Below, in pieces: positions 25,133-35,961 of a DNA stretch of 64,000 nucleotides (the first letter of the stretch is position 1; every line of letters starts with the position of its first letter). The stretch lies in the NCBI RefSeq assembly GCF_002135295.1, contig NZ_NEGG01000006.1:62001-126000 (forward strand), given 5' to 3'. The notes beneath the pieces are model-generated. The model did not search any database. It saw only the letters and a list, made by a program, of their open reading frames with translations, and had not been told where the DNA came from. Source of the stretch: Acinetobacter sp. ANC 5054. GTDB lineage: Bacteria; Pseudomonadota; Gammaproteobacteria; Pseudomonadales; Moraxellaceae. The position numbers and the translations under genes are program-made.

Positions 25133-26173
25133 ATGCAACTTTCTGACTTTAACTTCAATCTCCCTGACGAACTCATTGCTCGTTACCCACTCGAAACTCG
25201 TAGTGCCTCTCGCCTGCTTCATCTCGATGTAAATGGTCAATACCATGACCATCATTTCACTGACATTTTAGACTTACTCAATGAAGGTGATTTATTGGTA
25301 TTGAACGATACCAAAGTCATGAAAGCACGCCTCAAAGGTAAACGCGCAACAGGTGGTGCAGTAGAAGTTTTGGTTGAACGTATTCTTGACCCGAAAACAG
25401 CACATTGCCATATTAAAGCCAGCAATACACCGAAAGAAGGTGCAGAGCTGTTTATTGGTCCAGATGAAGTGAAAGCGACTGTTCAAGGTCGCCATGAAAA
25501 CTTATTTGTGGTTGAATTTTCACAGTCTATTTTAGACGTGTTAGATAAATACGGTGCTTTACCGATTCCGCCTTACTTCAACCGTGAAGCAGAAGCGATT
25601 GATACTGAGCGCTATCAAACAGTATTTAACGACCCAACCAAACTTGCATCCGTTGCCGCACCAACAGCGAGCTTGCATTTCGATGAAGCCTTACTGAAAA
25701 AACTCGCAGACAAAGGCATTAAAACAACTTTTGTCACTTTACATGTGGGCGCGGGTACGTTCTTGCCTGTTCGTACCAATGACATTGAAAATCACATTAT
25801 GCACAGTGAATGGTGTGACGTTTCAGAACAATCCATGGCTTTGATTCGTGAAACCAAAGCACGTGGTAATAAAGTGATTGCCGTTGGTACAACAGCAACC
25901 CGTGCAACTGAAAGCGCAGCCCAAGCCAATGGCGGCGAACTCAAAGGTTGGACTGGCGACACACAAATCTTTATCTACCCAGGTTATGAGTTCAAAGTCG
26001 TAGATCGTTTAATCACAAACTTCCATTTACCTGAGTCTACCCTGCTCATGTTGGTTTCAGCTTTATCGAACCGCGACAATATTTTAAATGCCTACAACCA
26101 TGCAGTGGATAGCCAATATCGCTTTTTCAGTTATGGTGATGCCATGCTGATTGACAACATTAACCATCAATAA
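25133..26173 (+). CDS. queA: S-adenosylmethionine:tRNA ribosyltransferase-isomerase
   Basis: Queuosine pathway enzyme that moves the ribosyl part of SAM onto preQ1 in tRNA to give epoxyqueuosine. The protein starts with the family signature [16 protein letters not shown] at the ATG 25133 (347 aa with typical length); an upstream in-frame start at 25109 adds eight atypical residues. Conserved blocks: [33 protein letters not shown] near residue 200 and [16 protein letters not shown] near the C-terminus. It lies upstream of tgt in the same direction, the classical pairing, here separated by three other genes. Confidence 0.96.
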   Translation: MQLSDFNFNLPDELIARYPLETRSASRLLHLDVNGQYHDHHFTDILDLLNEGDLLVLNDTKVMKARLKGKRATGGAVEVLVERILDPKTAHCHIKASNTPKEGAELFIGPDEVKATVQGRHENLFVVEFSQSILDVLDKYGALPIPPYFNREAEAIDTERYQTVFNDPTKLASVAAPTASLHFDEALLKKLADKGIKTTFVTLHVGAGTFLPVRTNDIENHIMHSEWCDVSEQSMALIRETKARGNKVIAVGTTATRATESAAQANGGELKGWTGDTQIFIYPGYEFKVVDRLITNFHLPESTLLMLVSALSNRDNILNAYNHAVDSQYRFFSYGDAMLIDNINHQ

Positions 26174-26194
26174 CTATGTGGTGACTTAGCCCCC

Positions 26195-27223
26195 ATGCCG
26201 ATCGATTCTGTAAAGCACTCCATCCATATTCGCCGTAAAAAGAATGCTGTGGTTTTTCAAAATATCGCTCGGCTCTGGGACGTTGGTCGTCAAGCAAAAA
26301 CCCATCAAGAACTCCTCGATGGGCTTCATCCTTGGAATGGGCCCATTACTTTAAAGTTTGAAAATCTGCTGCCTATTGCCTTCGGTGCCATAGGTATTGG
26401 GTTTATGTTCTTTATCATTATTCAGCCCGAGCATGGCTGGGCACAATTGTGCTTCGTAGCAGGTTTAGCCATGCTCTTTTGGGCTTATATCAGTTATGAA
26501 AAAGATGATGCTTTAAATGAAGTGGTTAATTTTTTAGAAGAAGAATGCATCGCAAAAAAATATCAACTGGCTTTTAATAAGCAACCGCAATACATCTCCA
26601 TGCCACTCAACAATTTACAATTTATTGGCAATCTAAAGCGCATGTTTCCTGTGTTTAATCAGGGAAGTTTATCCAATGATATTCAAAGTTTCGCCAGCAC
26701 AGTTTGGGAAGATGAAAACCAGCAGCAACATCAAGTTGTGGTGTTTAGATATCATTATGTCGATGAAATTCGTGTGCGTGATAAAGATGGCGATGAAGTG
26801 ACTATCAAAGAAACACACAAAGACCTTTGGGGTGTTTTTGTCTTTGATATTGGCTTACATGGTTTAGCTGTATCAGCATCTGGTACAGACTACGCTTACC
26901 CCTATAGCTTTCCTTGGCACAGTAGCGACATTCAAACCAATCGCAAACTTAAATTTTATTGTAGCAATCAACTTGAAGGGGCTAAGTTATTAACGCCTGC
27001 TTTTGTGCTACGACTTTCTAATTTTTTTGAAGCCCGTCGTGGTGACCTGTTGTTTCATCCAAACAATCGAATTATGTGCTATCTTGGTTCAGAAGATTTA
27101 TTTAAAGTCAGCAGTAAAGCCAAGAAAATTCAAGATGTTTCGGCTTTGCGTGGACATTTAAGAACCTTTAAATTGGTCGCGCTAGAAAACTTAAAAAATG
27201 ACTTACTTCAGTTTTTAAAATAA
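26195..27223 (+). CDS. DUF3137-like membrane protein
   Basis: 342 aa. Two adjacent membrane helices at about residues 63-80 and 86-102, followed by a large cytosolic domain of mixed alpha/beta content. The pattern fits DUF3137 family proteins, whose function is unknown. It begins 21 bp after queA and is followed by a lemA-family gene, with which DUF3137 genes often pair. A membrane-associated housekeeping or stress role is possible, but nothing in the sequence shows an activity. Confidence 0.75.
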   Translation: MPIDSVKHSIHIRRKKNAVVFQNIARLWDVGRQAKTHQELLDGLHPWNGPITLKFENLLPIAFGAIGIGFMFFIIIQPEHGWAQLCFVAGLAMLFWAYISYEKDDALNEVVNFLEEECIAKKYQLAFNKQPQYISMPLNNLQFIGNLKRMFPVFNQGSLSNDIQSFASTVWEDENQQQHQVVVFRYHYVDEIRVRDKDGDEVTIKETHKDLWGVFVFDIGLHGLAVSASGTDYAYPYSFPWHSSDIQTNRKLKFYCSNQLEGAKLLTPAFVLRLSNFFEARRGDLLFHPNNRIMCYLGSEDLFKVSSKAKKIQDVSALRGHLRTFKLVALENLKNDLLQFLK

Positions 27224-27263
27224 TCTACTAATTATTCAACTTTTATCTTGAGGATAAAATTTT

Positions 27264-27830
27264 ATGGGGCTTTTGATTTTTGTTCTGGTCATTGTCGCGC
27301 TGATTATTGGTGCAATCATTATTCGAAATAATATTGTGCGTCATCATAATGCAACGATTCGTGCATGGTCAGATGTGGCTAGCTACGAACGCCAAAAAAT
27401 TAAAATATTAGATGGCTTGCAACCCTTGGTCGAACAATATTCAAGTTTTGAACAAGATACCTTAACCAAGGTGACTGAATTACGTCAAAACATTATGAAC
27501 CTCAACATCAACAGCACCGATGTAAGCCAGTTGCAACGCATTGAAGCGTTAAACAAAGAGCTTATGCGCAGCTTAAATGTGGTGGTTGAAAATTACCCTG
27601 AACTCAAAGCCAATGAAATTTATCTCAAAATGATGAATGAAATTGAAGAGCAAAATGAAAATGTCGGCGCGGCGATTACCATATTTAACCGCAATGTTGA
27701 GCTGTTTAATAACCATATTCAGATTTTTCCGAATAACATCATTAATACGCTTTTACTGAGTAAAAAAGCAGTACGCCCTTTTCGCGACCAAGCTGCAAGC
27801 CAAAGTTTTGATTATCGTCCGAACTTTTAA
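27264..27830 (+). CDS. LemA family protein
   Basis: 188 aa. One N-terminal membrane helix (about 2-21) with the rest helical and presumably periplasmic. Family features: NNIVRHHNATIRAWSDVASYERQKIKILDGLQPLVEQY and LNVVVENYPELKANEIYLKMMNEIEEQNENV, the latter being the LemA hallmark. The molecular function of LemA proteins is not settled. Located between the DUF3137-like gene and an unknown gene, all same strand. A hairpin overlaps its stop codon. Confidence 0.9.
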   Translation: MGLLIFVLVIVALIIGAIIIRNNIVRHHNATIRAWSDVASYERQKIKILDGLQPLVEQYSSFEQDTLTKVTELRQNIMNLNINSTDVSQLQRIEALNKELMRSLNVVVENYPELKANEIYLKMMNEIEEQNENVGAAITIFNRNVELFNNHIQIFPNNIINTLLLSKKAVRPFRDQAASQSFDYRPNF

Positions 27831-27843
27831 GTTCGGGCTTTAA
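27815..27843 (+). terminator. Possible terminator or attenuator after lemA-family gene
   Basis: Stem GTCCGAAC / GTTCGGGC (one G-U pair), overlapping the stop codon, followed by a short TTTAA rather than a long T run, so it may only partly terminate. Confidence 0.4.
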
Positions 27844-27867
27844 CGCTAAAAATATAAAAAAATAACC

Positions 27868-28758
27868 ATGAGGTGCATGGAGCGCCTCAAACTTAGAATG
27901 AAAATAACTATGCTCAATCACATCTCTGTCTTAAAAGATGTGTTAATCGAAGAATTTTTAAAACTCTACGAACAACACAGCCATGACCACATTTATGCAT
28001 GCGCACTGGTCTTTAATAAATTTTTATTGGTAGACTATTTCACAATTTCTACAACCCGCAGTATTTTTGCCGAAGAAGAAGACGCTTCTCAATATCTCGC
28101 TGAAAATGATCGCTGGAATGTGCAAAAGTGGCGTTATCGAACCATGCCAACTCTAGAAAATGGTTTAGCACAATTTAAATTTATCCTTTCGGATTATTTA
28201 AACCATCAGCAGCCCAATACAGTATCTGATACGCAGCATACAAATGCAGCACAAAATCATCATTTAGATCTTTTGTTAACGGCCTTTCAGCAAGCCCAAT
28301 TGGCTTTAGTTGAGTCTCATGAATTAAACATTAAAGATATTTTATTTTTTATCAGTATTCCGACTCAGCCTGAAATTGAAATATATTCAGCACAGTTTTT
28401 GAATGAAGATCATCCTCAACTACAGGATTTTCTACAACATAAGCAACCATTAGATCTCAGTAGCATCCCCAAACGGATGAAGCTTACGCAAAATGATAAA
28501 GATATGCTGATCGACTTGGCGCAACTGGTGGAAATTGAACCTTACAACTACCTGCATGTCGCCAATGAAGCCTATGTGCTGAGTTTGGAAAATAGCTATA
28601 CCAATACCAACCCCTATATTCAAAAGTTGGTACAAAGCATTATTGCCATGACCACAGATCCCAAAGGCACATTTGCCATGGATAAGGACGAAATATTGTC
28701 CAGAATTAATCAGTTCTATCACAATGCCACAATCAGCGCTGATGCCTTATATAATTAG
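27868..28758 (+). CDS. Unknown protein, 296 aa or slightly shorter
   Basis: No known domain recognised. Soluble, acidic, Gln/His-rich in the middle (HQQPNTVSDTQHTNAAQNHH), with no signal peptide or membrane helix. ATG codons at 27868, 27898 and 27910 are all possible; none has a convincing ribosome site, and the residues after 27910 (LNHISVLKDVLIEEFLKLYEQ) look like the true start of the fold. Same strand and close to the LemA-family gene, so probably its partner. Confidence 0.7.
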   Translation: MRCMERLKLRMKITMLNHISVLKDVLIEEFLKLYEQHSHDHIYACALVFNKFLLVDYFTISTTRSIFAEEEDASQYLAENDRWNVQKWRYRTMPTLENGLAQFKFILSDYLNHQQPNTVSDTQHTNAAQNHHLDLLLTAFQQAQLALVESHELNIKDILFFISIPTQPEIEIYSAQFLNEDHPQLQDFLQHKQPLDLSSIPKRMKLTQNDKDMLIDLAQLVEIEPYNYLHVANEAYVLSLENSYTNTNPYIQKLVQSIIAMTTDPKGTFAMDKDEILSRINQFYHNATISADALYN

Positions 28759-28874
28759 CCATTTGATATATTTACAGACTTAACACCCGACAATGCTAGC
28801 GTTTAGTAGCAGAATCAAGGAAAATAGAGCACTTTTAACACTCTTACCATCAGCGAACTGTTTTTTCGCCTTGA

Positions 28875-30017
<1,143 letters not shown>

Positions 30018-30123
30018 TTCTTACAGCATTTGCGCTGAAGAAAAAGACAAGGTAAATTGCTGAACAAGTCCAATTTATTTATCAACTATTTGATAACCAG
30101 TTTTTTTAGTTTAGGAAAATGAA

Positions 30124-30450
30124 ATGAGCCTTTTTATTTCTACTGCTCACGCGGCAGGTGAAGCTGCACAACCCAACATGATGGCAAACTTGTTGATGAT
30201 TGCGGTATTCGTTGCAATCTTCTACTTTTTGATTTGGCGTCCTCAGTCAAAACGTGCAAAAGAGCATCGTGCGCTCATCGAAAGCCTTGGCGTAGGCAGT
30301 GAAGTCGTTTTTGCGGGCGGTTTAATGGGTAAAATCACTAAAATTGAAGGTGATTTTGCTGTTGTTGAACTGAACCGTGGCGTAGAAGTAAAAGTACAAC
30401 GCGCAAGTGTGATTTCAGTTCTTCCTGAAGGCACTCTAAATAACCTTTAA
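30124..30450 (+). CDS. yajC: Sec translocon accessory subunit YajC
   Basis: 108 aa, one membrane helix (about 20-40, NLLMIAVFVAIFYFLIWRPQ) followed by a small cytosolic beta domain with the family motif RPQSKRAKEHRALIESL and GGLMGKI. Works with SecDF in the inner-membrane holotranslocon. It sits between tgt and secD, the standard order. Confidence 0.95.
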   Translation: MSLFISTAHAAGEAAQPNMMANLLMIAVFVAIFYFLIWRPQSKRAKEHRALIESLGVGSEVVFAGGLMGKITKIEGDFAVVELNRGVEVKVQRASVISVLPEGTLNNL

Positions 30451-30461
30451 TCAAAAAATAA

Positions 30462-30486
30462 GTCGTGCACCCGCACGGCTTTTTTC
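30462..30486 (+). terminator. Hairpin with T tract between yajC and secD
   Basis: Stem GTCGTGC / GCACGGC (with G-U pairing), 4-nt loop, then six T residues, about 20 bp before the secD ATG. Likely an attenuator or partial terminator rather than a complete stop. Confidence 0.55.
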
Positions 30487-30504
30487 ATTTTAAGAAGAAA
30501 ACGA

Positions 30505-32403
30505 ATGCGTTACCCAGCATGGAAATATCTACTGATCCTAGTTGTACTTGTGATCAGTACATTATATGCCCTGCCAAGTTTGTATCCTGATGAACCTGCT
30601 GTTCAAATTTCAGGTGCCAAAGCTGGTACCCAGATTGATCAAAGCATCGTACAAAAAGCAGAGCAAATTTTAAAATCTGAAAGTATTGCCAGTCATGACA
30701 ATAGCTTCACCAATAATGCAGCTTTATTACGTGTTGATTCTAGCGAACAACAGTTAAAAGCGAAGGAAGCACTACGTCGTGGTCTTGGTGATGACTACGT
30801 CGTTGCATTGAACCTTGCACCGACTACGCCAGAATGGCTGCAAAAAATTGGTGCAAAACCAATGAAGCTAGGTCTGGATTTACGTGGCGGGGTACATTTC
30901 TTACTCGAAGTGGATATGGATAAAGCCATTTCACAACGTATGGAAACCTCTGCAGCTGACTTACGTCGTCAATTCCGTGATAACAAACTTAAATTCAACA
31001 GCCTAACGCTCAACAACAACACCATTACGATGCAATTTGCAAATAATGATGATCGTTCTGCTGCTATGGATTTCCTTCGCCGTAACGGTAATGAGTATGC
31101 TCAGCAAGCCATTGCGACGAATGAGGGTTCAACTCTACGTTTAAACTACACAGATACACGTAAACAAGAAATTCAGTCTTATGCCGTCAACCAAAACTTA
31201 ACGACTTTACGTAACCGTATTAACGAATTAGGTGTGGCTGAAGCATTGGTACAAACCCAAGGTAGCAACCGTATTGTGGTTGAACTTCCGGGTGTACAAG
31301 ATACAGCTGAAGCAAAACGTGTGCTTGGTCGTACTGCAAACCTTGAGTTCCGCTTAGTTTCTGACTTAAACGATCAATATATTGACCCGTACACTGGTCA
31401 AGCCAAAGGTTCATTGCCACCGGGCACTGAAGCATTTGCTTATGAGTCTCTCGACAGTGGTCGTCAATTGCTCCTTAACCGTAACCGTATCCTAACGGGT
31501 GAACGTGTTCAAAACGCATCTTCTGGCTTTAGCCAAGATACAGGCGGTGCCGAAGTAAATATTACTTTGGATACAGCTGGTGGTAAGTTGATGTCTGAAG
31601 CAACACGTAGTGCCGTTGGTAAACGTATGGCGGTGTTGTTCATTGAGAATAAACAAAAAATTAGCTATGTTGCAGACCCTGTTACAGGCACACAAACTGA
31701 AGTTCGTACGCCATATACTGAATCTGTTGTGATTAATGCGGCAACCATTCAAGCAGTATTAGGCTCAAGCTTCCGTATTACAGGTCTTGATTCTCCGCAA
31801 GAAGCGTCTGAACTTGCGTTGATGTTACGTGCTGGTGCTCTTGCTGCGCCAATGTACTTCGTTGAAGAGCGTGTCATTGGTCCGAGTTTGGGTCAAGAGA
31901 ACATTGATAAAGGTGTTCTGTCAGTTCAAGTTGGTTTCATCTTGGTTGCGATTTGGATGGTGGTGTTCTTCCGTCTCTTTGGTTTGATTGCCAATTTTGC
32001 ATTGGTCATTAACTTAGCCATGATTTTAACCTTCATGTCTTGGATTGGCGCTTCCCTCACCCTACCGGGTATTGCGGGTATCGTGATTACCATTGGTATG
32101 GCGGTCGATGCCAACGTACTGATCTGTGAGCGAATACGAGAAGAAATGAAATGGGGCGCCTCGCCCAAACAGGCGATTGTCGCTGGTTATGACCGTGCGT
32201 ATAACACCATTCTCGACTCTAACTTAACCACTTTCCTTGTGGCGTTTATTTTGTTTGCAATTGGCACAGGCCCAATCAAAGGCTTCGCTGTCACTTTGAT
32301 GATCGGTATTGTCTGCTCGATGTTTACTGCAATTACAGTAACACGTGCGATTGTACAGCTCATTTACGGCAAAAAACGCAACTTGCATAAGTTGAGCATT
32401 TAA
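30505..32403 (+). CDS. secD: Protein translocase subunit SecD
   Basis: 632 aa inner-membrane subunit that uses the proton gradient to pull preproteins to the periplasm. N-terminal helix (about 7-24), a large periplasmic P1 region with the motif KLGLDLRGGVHFLLEVD near residue 125, and five C-terminal helices from about residue 475, with GMAVDANVLICERIREE (the family D-containing motif) near 535. Overlap-free but close (11 bp) to secF. The ATG follows the yajC-secD hairpin; AAGAAG lies just upstream. Confidence 0.97.
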   Translation: MRYPAWKYLLILVVLVISTLYALPSLYPDEPAVQISGAKAGTQIDQSIVQKAEQILKSESIASHDNSFTNNAALLRVDSSEQQLKAKEALRRGLGDDYVVALNLAPTTPEWLQKIGAKPMKLGLDLRGGVHFLLEVDMDKAISQRMETSAADLRRQFRDNKLKFNSLTLNNNTITMQFANNDDRSAAMDFLRRNGNEYAQQAIATNEGSTLRLNYTDTRKQEIQSYAVNQNLTTLRNRINELGVAEALVQTQGSNRIVVELPGVQDTAEAKRVLGRTANLEFRLVSDLNDQYIDPYTGQAKGSLPPGTEAFAYESLDSGRQLLLNRNRILTGERVQNASSGFSQDTGGAEVNITLDTAGGKLMSEATRSAVGKRMAVLFIENKQKISYVADPVTGTQTEVRTPYTESVVINAATIQAVLGSSFRITGLDSPQEASELALMLRAGALAAPMYFVEERVIGPSLGQENIDKGVLSVQVGFILVAIWMVVFFRLFGLIANFALVINLAMILTFMSWIGASLTLPGIAGIVITIGMAVDANVLICERIREEMKWGASPKQAIVAGYDRAYNTILDSNLTTFLVAFILFAIGTGPIKGFAVTLMIGIVCSMFTAITVTRAIVQLIYGKKRNLHKLSI

Positions 32404-32414
32404 GGAGATCGGAG

Positions 32415-33377
32415 ATGACTGAAAATACTCAACCAAAACAATACGGCCGTCCTGACAACGAGCATGTAATTCCATTTATGAAAATTGCCAAGCCAGCAGC
32501 GATCATTTCGATCCTGTTGACTTTGGCCAGCATATTCTTCATTTGCACCAAAGGGCTGAACCTCGGTTTGGACTTTACTGGTGGTGTATCGGCAGAATTG
32601 AATTACAGCCAACCGGTGAAAGCCACTGATGTAACAGAGGCCTTAAACAAAGCTGGTTTTAAAGATTCTGTCGTGCAAACTTTAGGATCTAACCGTGATT
32701 TGATGGTGCGTATGCCCGTTCAAGAACACGCTGAAGCAGCTGACTTAACGAAAGAAATCACTGCTGCGGTGCAACTTCCAAACAACAAAGCTGAAGTACA
32801 TAAAGTGGACGTTGTGGGTGGTCAAGTTGGTAATGAACTATATATACGCTCTGCAGGTGCTGTAGGTCTTGCTTTGCTACTGATGTTGGTTTACGTAACC
32901 ATTCGCTTTGAATTTAAATTGGCTGTGGGTGCGGTACTTTCATTGTTCCATGACGTACTTGTGACTGTCGGCGTTTTCGCCATGATGCAATGGCCATTTG
33001 ACTTAACCGTTTTGGCTGCAATTCTAGCGCTTCTCGGTTTCTCGCTTAACGATAACATCGTGGTATCTGACCGTATCCGTGAAAACTTCCGGAAAATTCG
33101 TGGTGCAGAGCCTTTGGAAATCGTCAACATTGCCTTGACTGAAACATTACGCCGTACCATTCATACCTCAATGACACTATTACTGGTTGTTGTAGCGATG
33201 TTGTTCTTGGGCGGTGAAGGTTTACATTGGTTCTCTGTGGCGATGTTTATTGGTGTATTTGTGGGTACTTACTCATCAATTTATATTGGTACTGCCTTCG
33301 CACTATGGCGTGGTCTGAACCGTCAAGACTTTATTGTTCAAGTGAAACCTGAATTTGAAGAAGAAGAAATTCCTTAA
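32415..33377 (+). CDS. secF: Protein translocase subunit SecF
   Basis: 320 aa partner of SecD. Motif GLNLGLDFTGGVSAEL near residue 50, six membrane helices, and FSLNDNIVVSDRIRENFRK near residue 215, the conserved proton-path region. The start has GGAG (aaggagatcggagATG) upstream. Last gene of the operon, followed by a strong terminator. Confidence 0.97.
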   Translation: MTENTQPKQYGRPDNEHVIPFMKIAKPAAIISILLTLASIFFICTKGLNLGLDFTGGVSAELNYSQPVKATDVTEALNKAGFKDSVVQTLGSNRDLMVRMPVQEHAEAADLTKEITAAVQLPNNKAEVHKVDVVGGQVGNELYIRSAGAVGLALLLMLVYVTIRFEFKLAVGAVLSLFHDVLVTVGVFAMMQWPFDLTVLAAILALLGFSLNDNIVVSDRIRENFRKIRGAEPLEIVNIALTETLRRTIHTSMTLLLVVVAMLFLGGEGLHWFSVAMFIGVFVGTYSSIYIGTAFALWRGLNRQDFIVQVKPEFEEEEIP

Positions 33378-33402
33378 GGAATTCTGCTTTGACTTTTCAA
33401 TA

Positions 33403-33430
33403 AAAAAACCCATCTTCGGATGGGTTTTTT
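33403..33430 (+). terminator. Terminator after secF
   Basis: Stem AAACCCATC / GATGGGTTT with a TTCG tetraloop and T run; symmetrical, so it may also work for the convergent gene at 33555. Confidence 0.88.
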
Positions 33431-33554
33431 ACGACTTAAATTTAGAATTTTAAATTAAAATCTTCAAAGCAAATTAAATCAAAAGTAGGGATATTCAGCA
33501 AAGGAGCAAATAAACTCCATAGACTGAGTTTCTCCCATGCTGATTTTTCAACTT

Positions 33555-33989
33555 TTAAAATTTAACGATATCGCCTTTCAACGCTACGCCTGCAATTGCA
33601 GTGCCTTTAGCACACTTGTAGGTGGTCGTACTGCGCGTTTCGTTCGATTTATAGAAGCTCACCAAATTGGTTACAGCATTTGCACCATTGGCTTTTGCTG
33701 TATTTTGGAATTGAATTAAGGCAGAACGTAATACATGGTCACATGAGGTTTCTGCTGATTTGGCAAAACCATTGGTTTTCTTGTTGGTAACCAATCCCTT
33801 TTCAATCACTTTACCGCCAGATTTAGTCCCTGCCAAATAAAACTTCACAGAACCATCGAGTGTACCATCTGCAACCGCACGGTCTACCGCTTCTTTAAAA
33901 TTGAAATCATGCATCGCATCTGCTGCTTGTACAGCAGTTGTTGCACTTACGGTTAGCACGGCAGCTGCACATAATTTTTTCATTAACAT
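33555..33989 (-). CDS. Small secreted protein of unknown function
   Basis: 144 aa. Signal peptide KKLCAAAVLTVSATTAVQA, cleaved near AQA-AD, so periplasmic. The mature part has DGSVKFYLAG, SCDHVLRSALIQFQ and YKCAKGTAIAGVAL with two cysteines that may form a disulfide. Related proteins are often mislabelled excinuclease ATPase subunit; there is no ATPase motif here. The ATG at 33989 has GAGGGTGA 5-9 nt upstream; an ORF start five codons earlier is less likely. It lies just downstream of the polyene cluster on the same strand, 20 bp after the ketosynthase stop, so it may be co-transcribed. Confidence 0.75.
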   Translation of the reverse strand: MLMKKLCAAAVLTVSATTAVQAADAMHDFNFKEAVDRAVADGTLDGSVKFYLAGTKSGGKVIEKGLVTNKKTNGFAKSAETSCDHVLRSALIQFQNTAKANGANAVTNLVSFYKSNETRSTTTYKCAKGTAIAGVALKGDIVKF

Positions 33990-34009
33990 TGTTATCACCC
34001 TCATTTAAA

Positions 34010-35230
34010 TTAGACTTGTTTAAAAATCAAAGAGGTATTAATACCTCCAAAAGCAAAATTATTGCTCATCACGATGTGCGTTTCTGCTGAACGCATTTCA
34101 TTGACGATATAATCTAAATCACCACAATCACGATCTAGTGTTTCTAAATTTAACGTCGGCACTAGCTGCTGACGGTGCATCATTTCAATACTCAGCCACG
34201 CTTCAATCGCGCCGCAAGCACCTAACGTATGCCCAAAATAACTCTTTAAAGAGCTAATCGGTTTCTTGCCTAATATGCGTGCTGTCGCTTGAGTTTCAGC
34301 GATATCACCTTGATCGGTCGATGTGCCATGCGCATTTACATAATCAATCGCAGATGCTTCTAATCCTGCATCTTTTAGTGCGAGCTGCATGCAGCGTCCC
34401 ATCATTTCAGAATCAGGGCGTGTTACATGCTGACCATCGGTATTGCTGCCATAACCGACAATTTCTGCATATATGGTTGCACCACGCGCTTTGGCATGTT
34501 CATATTCTTCTAAAATCAGGCAGCCTGCACCCTCGCCCACCACCAAGCCATCGCGTCCAGCATCAAAAGGACGCGGTGTTTTTTCAGGGCTGTCATTTTG
34601 CGTACTGGTTGCCAGCAACACATCAAACACAGCAGAACCTGCTGCACTGAGTTCTTCTGCACCACCCGCAATCATGACGGTTTGCTTCCCGTATTTAATC
34701 GCTTCGTATGCCTGACCAATTCCCATTGAGCCAGAAGTACAAGCACTAGATGTCGGTAAAGTCAGCCCTTTCAAACCAAAATACACGGTCATATTAACTG
34801 CACTGGTATGTGACATCATACGAATATAAGTCGTTGCATTTAATTGACCCATATTGTTATCTAGCAGCATGGCACCAAACTCGCGAATCGCATCGACACT
34901 GCCGGCAGATGAACCAAAAGCCACACCCGCTTCACCGCTTTGCAGAATTTCATGATTGAGTAGGCCTGCATCTTCCAACGCTTTTTCCGCGCAAACCACA
35001 GACATTAATGCCACACGGCCCATGCCGCGAGTCACCTTACGGTTAAAGTGCTTGGGTACGGTAAACGTTTCTACAGGACCACCCAGCTTGCTACGCAAAT
35101 CGGAGTATTTTTCCCAATCTTGCATGTAGCGGATGCCACTTTTACCTGCTGCGAATTGTTCAAAAATTTGATCTGCAGTTTCACCCAATGAAGTGATGCC
35201 TGACATGCCTGTAACGACTACACGTTTCAT
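34010..35230 (-). CDS. Beta-ketoacyl-ACP synthase (ApeO-type)
   Basis: 406-aa FabF-like condensing enzyme. Active triad present: cysteine in SSACTSGSMGIGQAYE, histidine in NAHGTSTDQGD and histidine in SYFGHTLGACGAIE. C-terminal NFAFGGINTSLIFK is typical. In aryl polyene systems this KS pairs with a chain-length factor (the gene at 49652 is the CLF candidate). Its start overlaps the end of the ketoreductase gene by 1 bp. Confidence 0.9.
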   Translation of the reverse strand: MKRVVVTGMSGITSLGETADQIFEQFAAGKSGIRYMQDWEKYSDLRSKLGGPVETFTVPKHFNRKVTRGMGRVALMSVVCAEKALEDAGLLNHEILQSGEAGVAFGSSAGSVDAIREFGAMLLDNNMGQLNATTYIRMMSHTSAVNMTVYFGLKGLTLPTSSACTSGSMGIGQAYEAIKYGKQTVMIAGGAEELSAAGSAVFDVLLATSTQNDSPEKTPRPFDAGRDGLVVGEGAGCLILEEYEHAKARGATIYAEIVGYGSNTDGQHVTRPDSEMMGRCMQLALKDAGLEASAIDYVNAHGTSTDQGDIAETQATARILGKKPISSLKSYFGHTLGACGAIEAWLSIEMMHRQQLVPTLNLETLDRDCGDLDYIVNEMRSAETHIVMSNNFAFGGINTSLIFKQV

Positions 35231-35961
35231 CAGATCAGTCCTCCATTTACCGAAATCACTTGGCGGGTAATATAGCTAGCATCATCACTGCATAAAAACT
35301 TAACCGTTTTTGCTACTTCATCCACTTGCCCCATACGTTGCATTGGAATCATTTTTAACGCATGTTCTTTGACTTCATCTGTAACCATTTCGGTTTCAAT
35401 TAAACCGGGCGCCACGCAGTTTACGGTAATTTTCCGTTTTGCTAATTCCAGCGCCAACGCTTTGGTTGCACCAATTAAGCCTGCTTTGGCAGCACTGTAA
35501 TTGACTTGCCCGCGGTTACCCATCACGCCAGAAACAGAGGATAAAGTGACAATACGACCGCCTTGTTTTAAGCGGATCATCGGCATCATCAATGGCTTAA
35601 GCACATTGTAAAAACCATTCAGTGAGGTTGATACCACCTCATCCCAATCGTCATCAGTCAAGGCTGGGAAAGCGCCGTCACGGGTTAAGCCCGCATTGAG
35701 CACTGCACCATAAAACGCGCCATGCTCGGCCATATCCTGTTCTAAAATTGAGGCTATATTTTCACGGTCGTTTACATCAAACATCAACACATGACTGCTT
35801 TGTCCCATGGCCTGAATTTCTTGCGCCACCTGCTCCGCTTCCTGCTGGCGGGAACGTGCATGCACGGTGATATCAAAACCTGCTTTTGCCAATTCCAAAG
35901 CAATTGCCTTACCTATACCGCGGCTGGATCCTGTTACTAAAATTCTTCTGCTCACGTTCAT
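35230..35961 (-). CDS. 3-oxoacyl-ACP reductase, FabG-like (ApeQ-type)
   Basis: 243-aa short-chain dehydrogenase. NADP site TGSSRGIGKAIALELA at residues 11-25, NAG near 90, catalytic Ser/Tyr/Lys in SSVSGVMGNRGQVNYSAAKAG, and family C-terminus VISVNGGLI. Reduces the 3-oxo group during polyene chain growth. Overlaps the dehydratase gene by 4 bp and the KS gene by 1 bp. Confidence 0.92.
   Translation of the reverse strand: MNVSRRILVTGSSRGIGKAIALELAKAGFDITVHARSRQQEAEQVAQEIQAMGQSSHVLMFDVNDRENIASILEQDMAEHGAFYGAVLNAGLTRDGAFPALTDDDWDEVVSTSLNGFYNVLKPLMMPMIRLKQGGRIVTLSSVSGVMGNRGQVNYSAAKAGLIGATKALALELAKRKITVNCVAPGLIETEMVTDEVKEHALKMIPMQRMGQVDEVAKTVKFLCSDDASYITRQVISVNGGLI

Noticed and set aside
33555-33989. 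Excinuclease ATPase subunit label for the secreted protein
   Set aside because: No P-loop or zinc motif; it has a signal peptide and is far too short.
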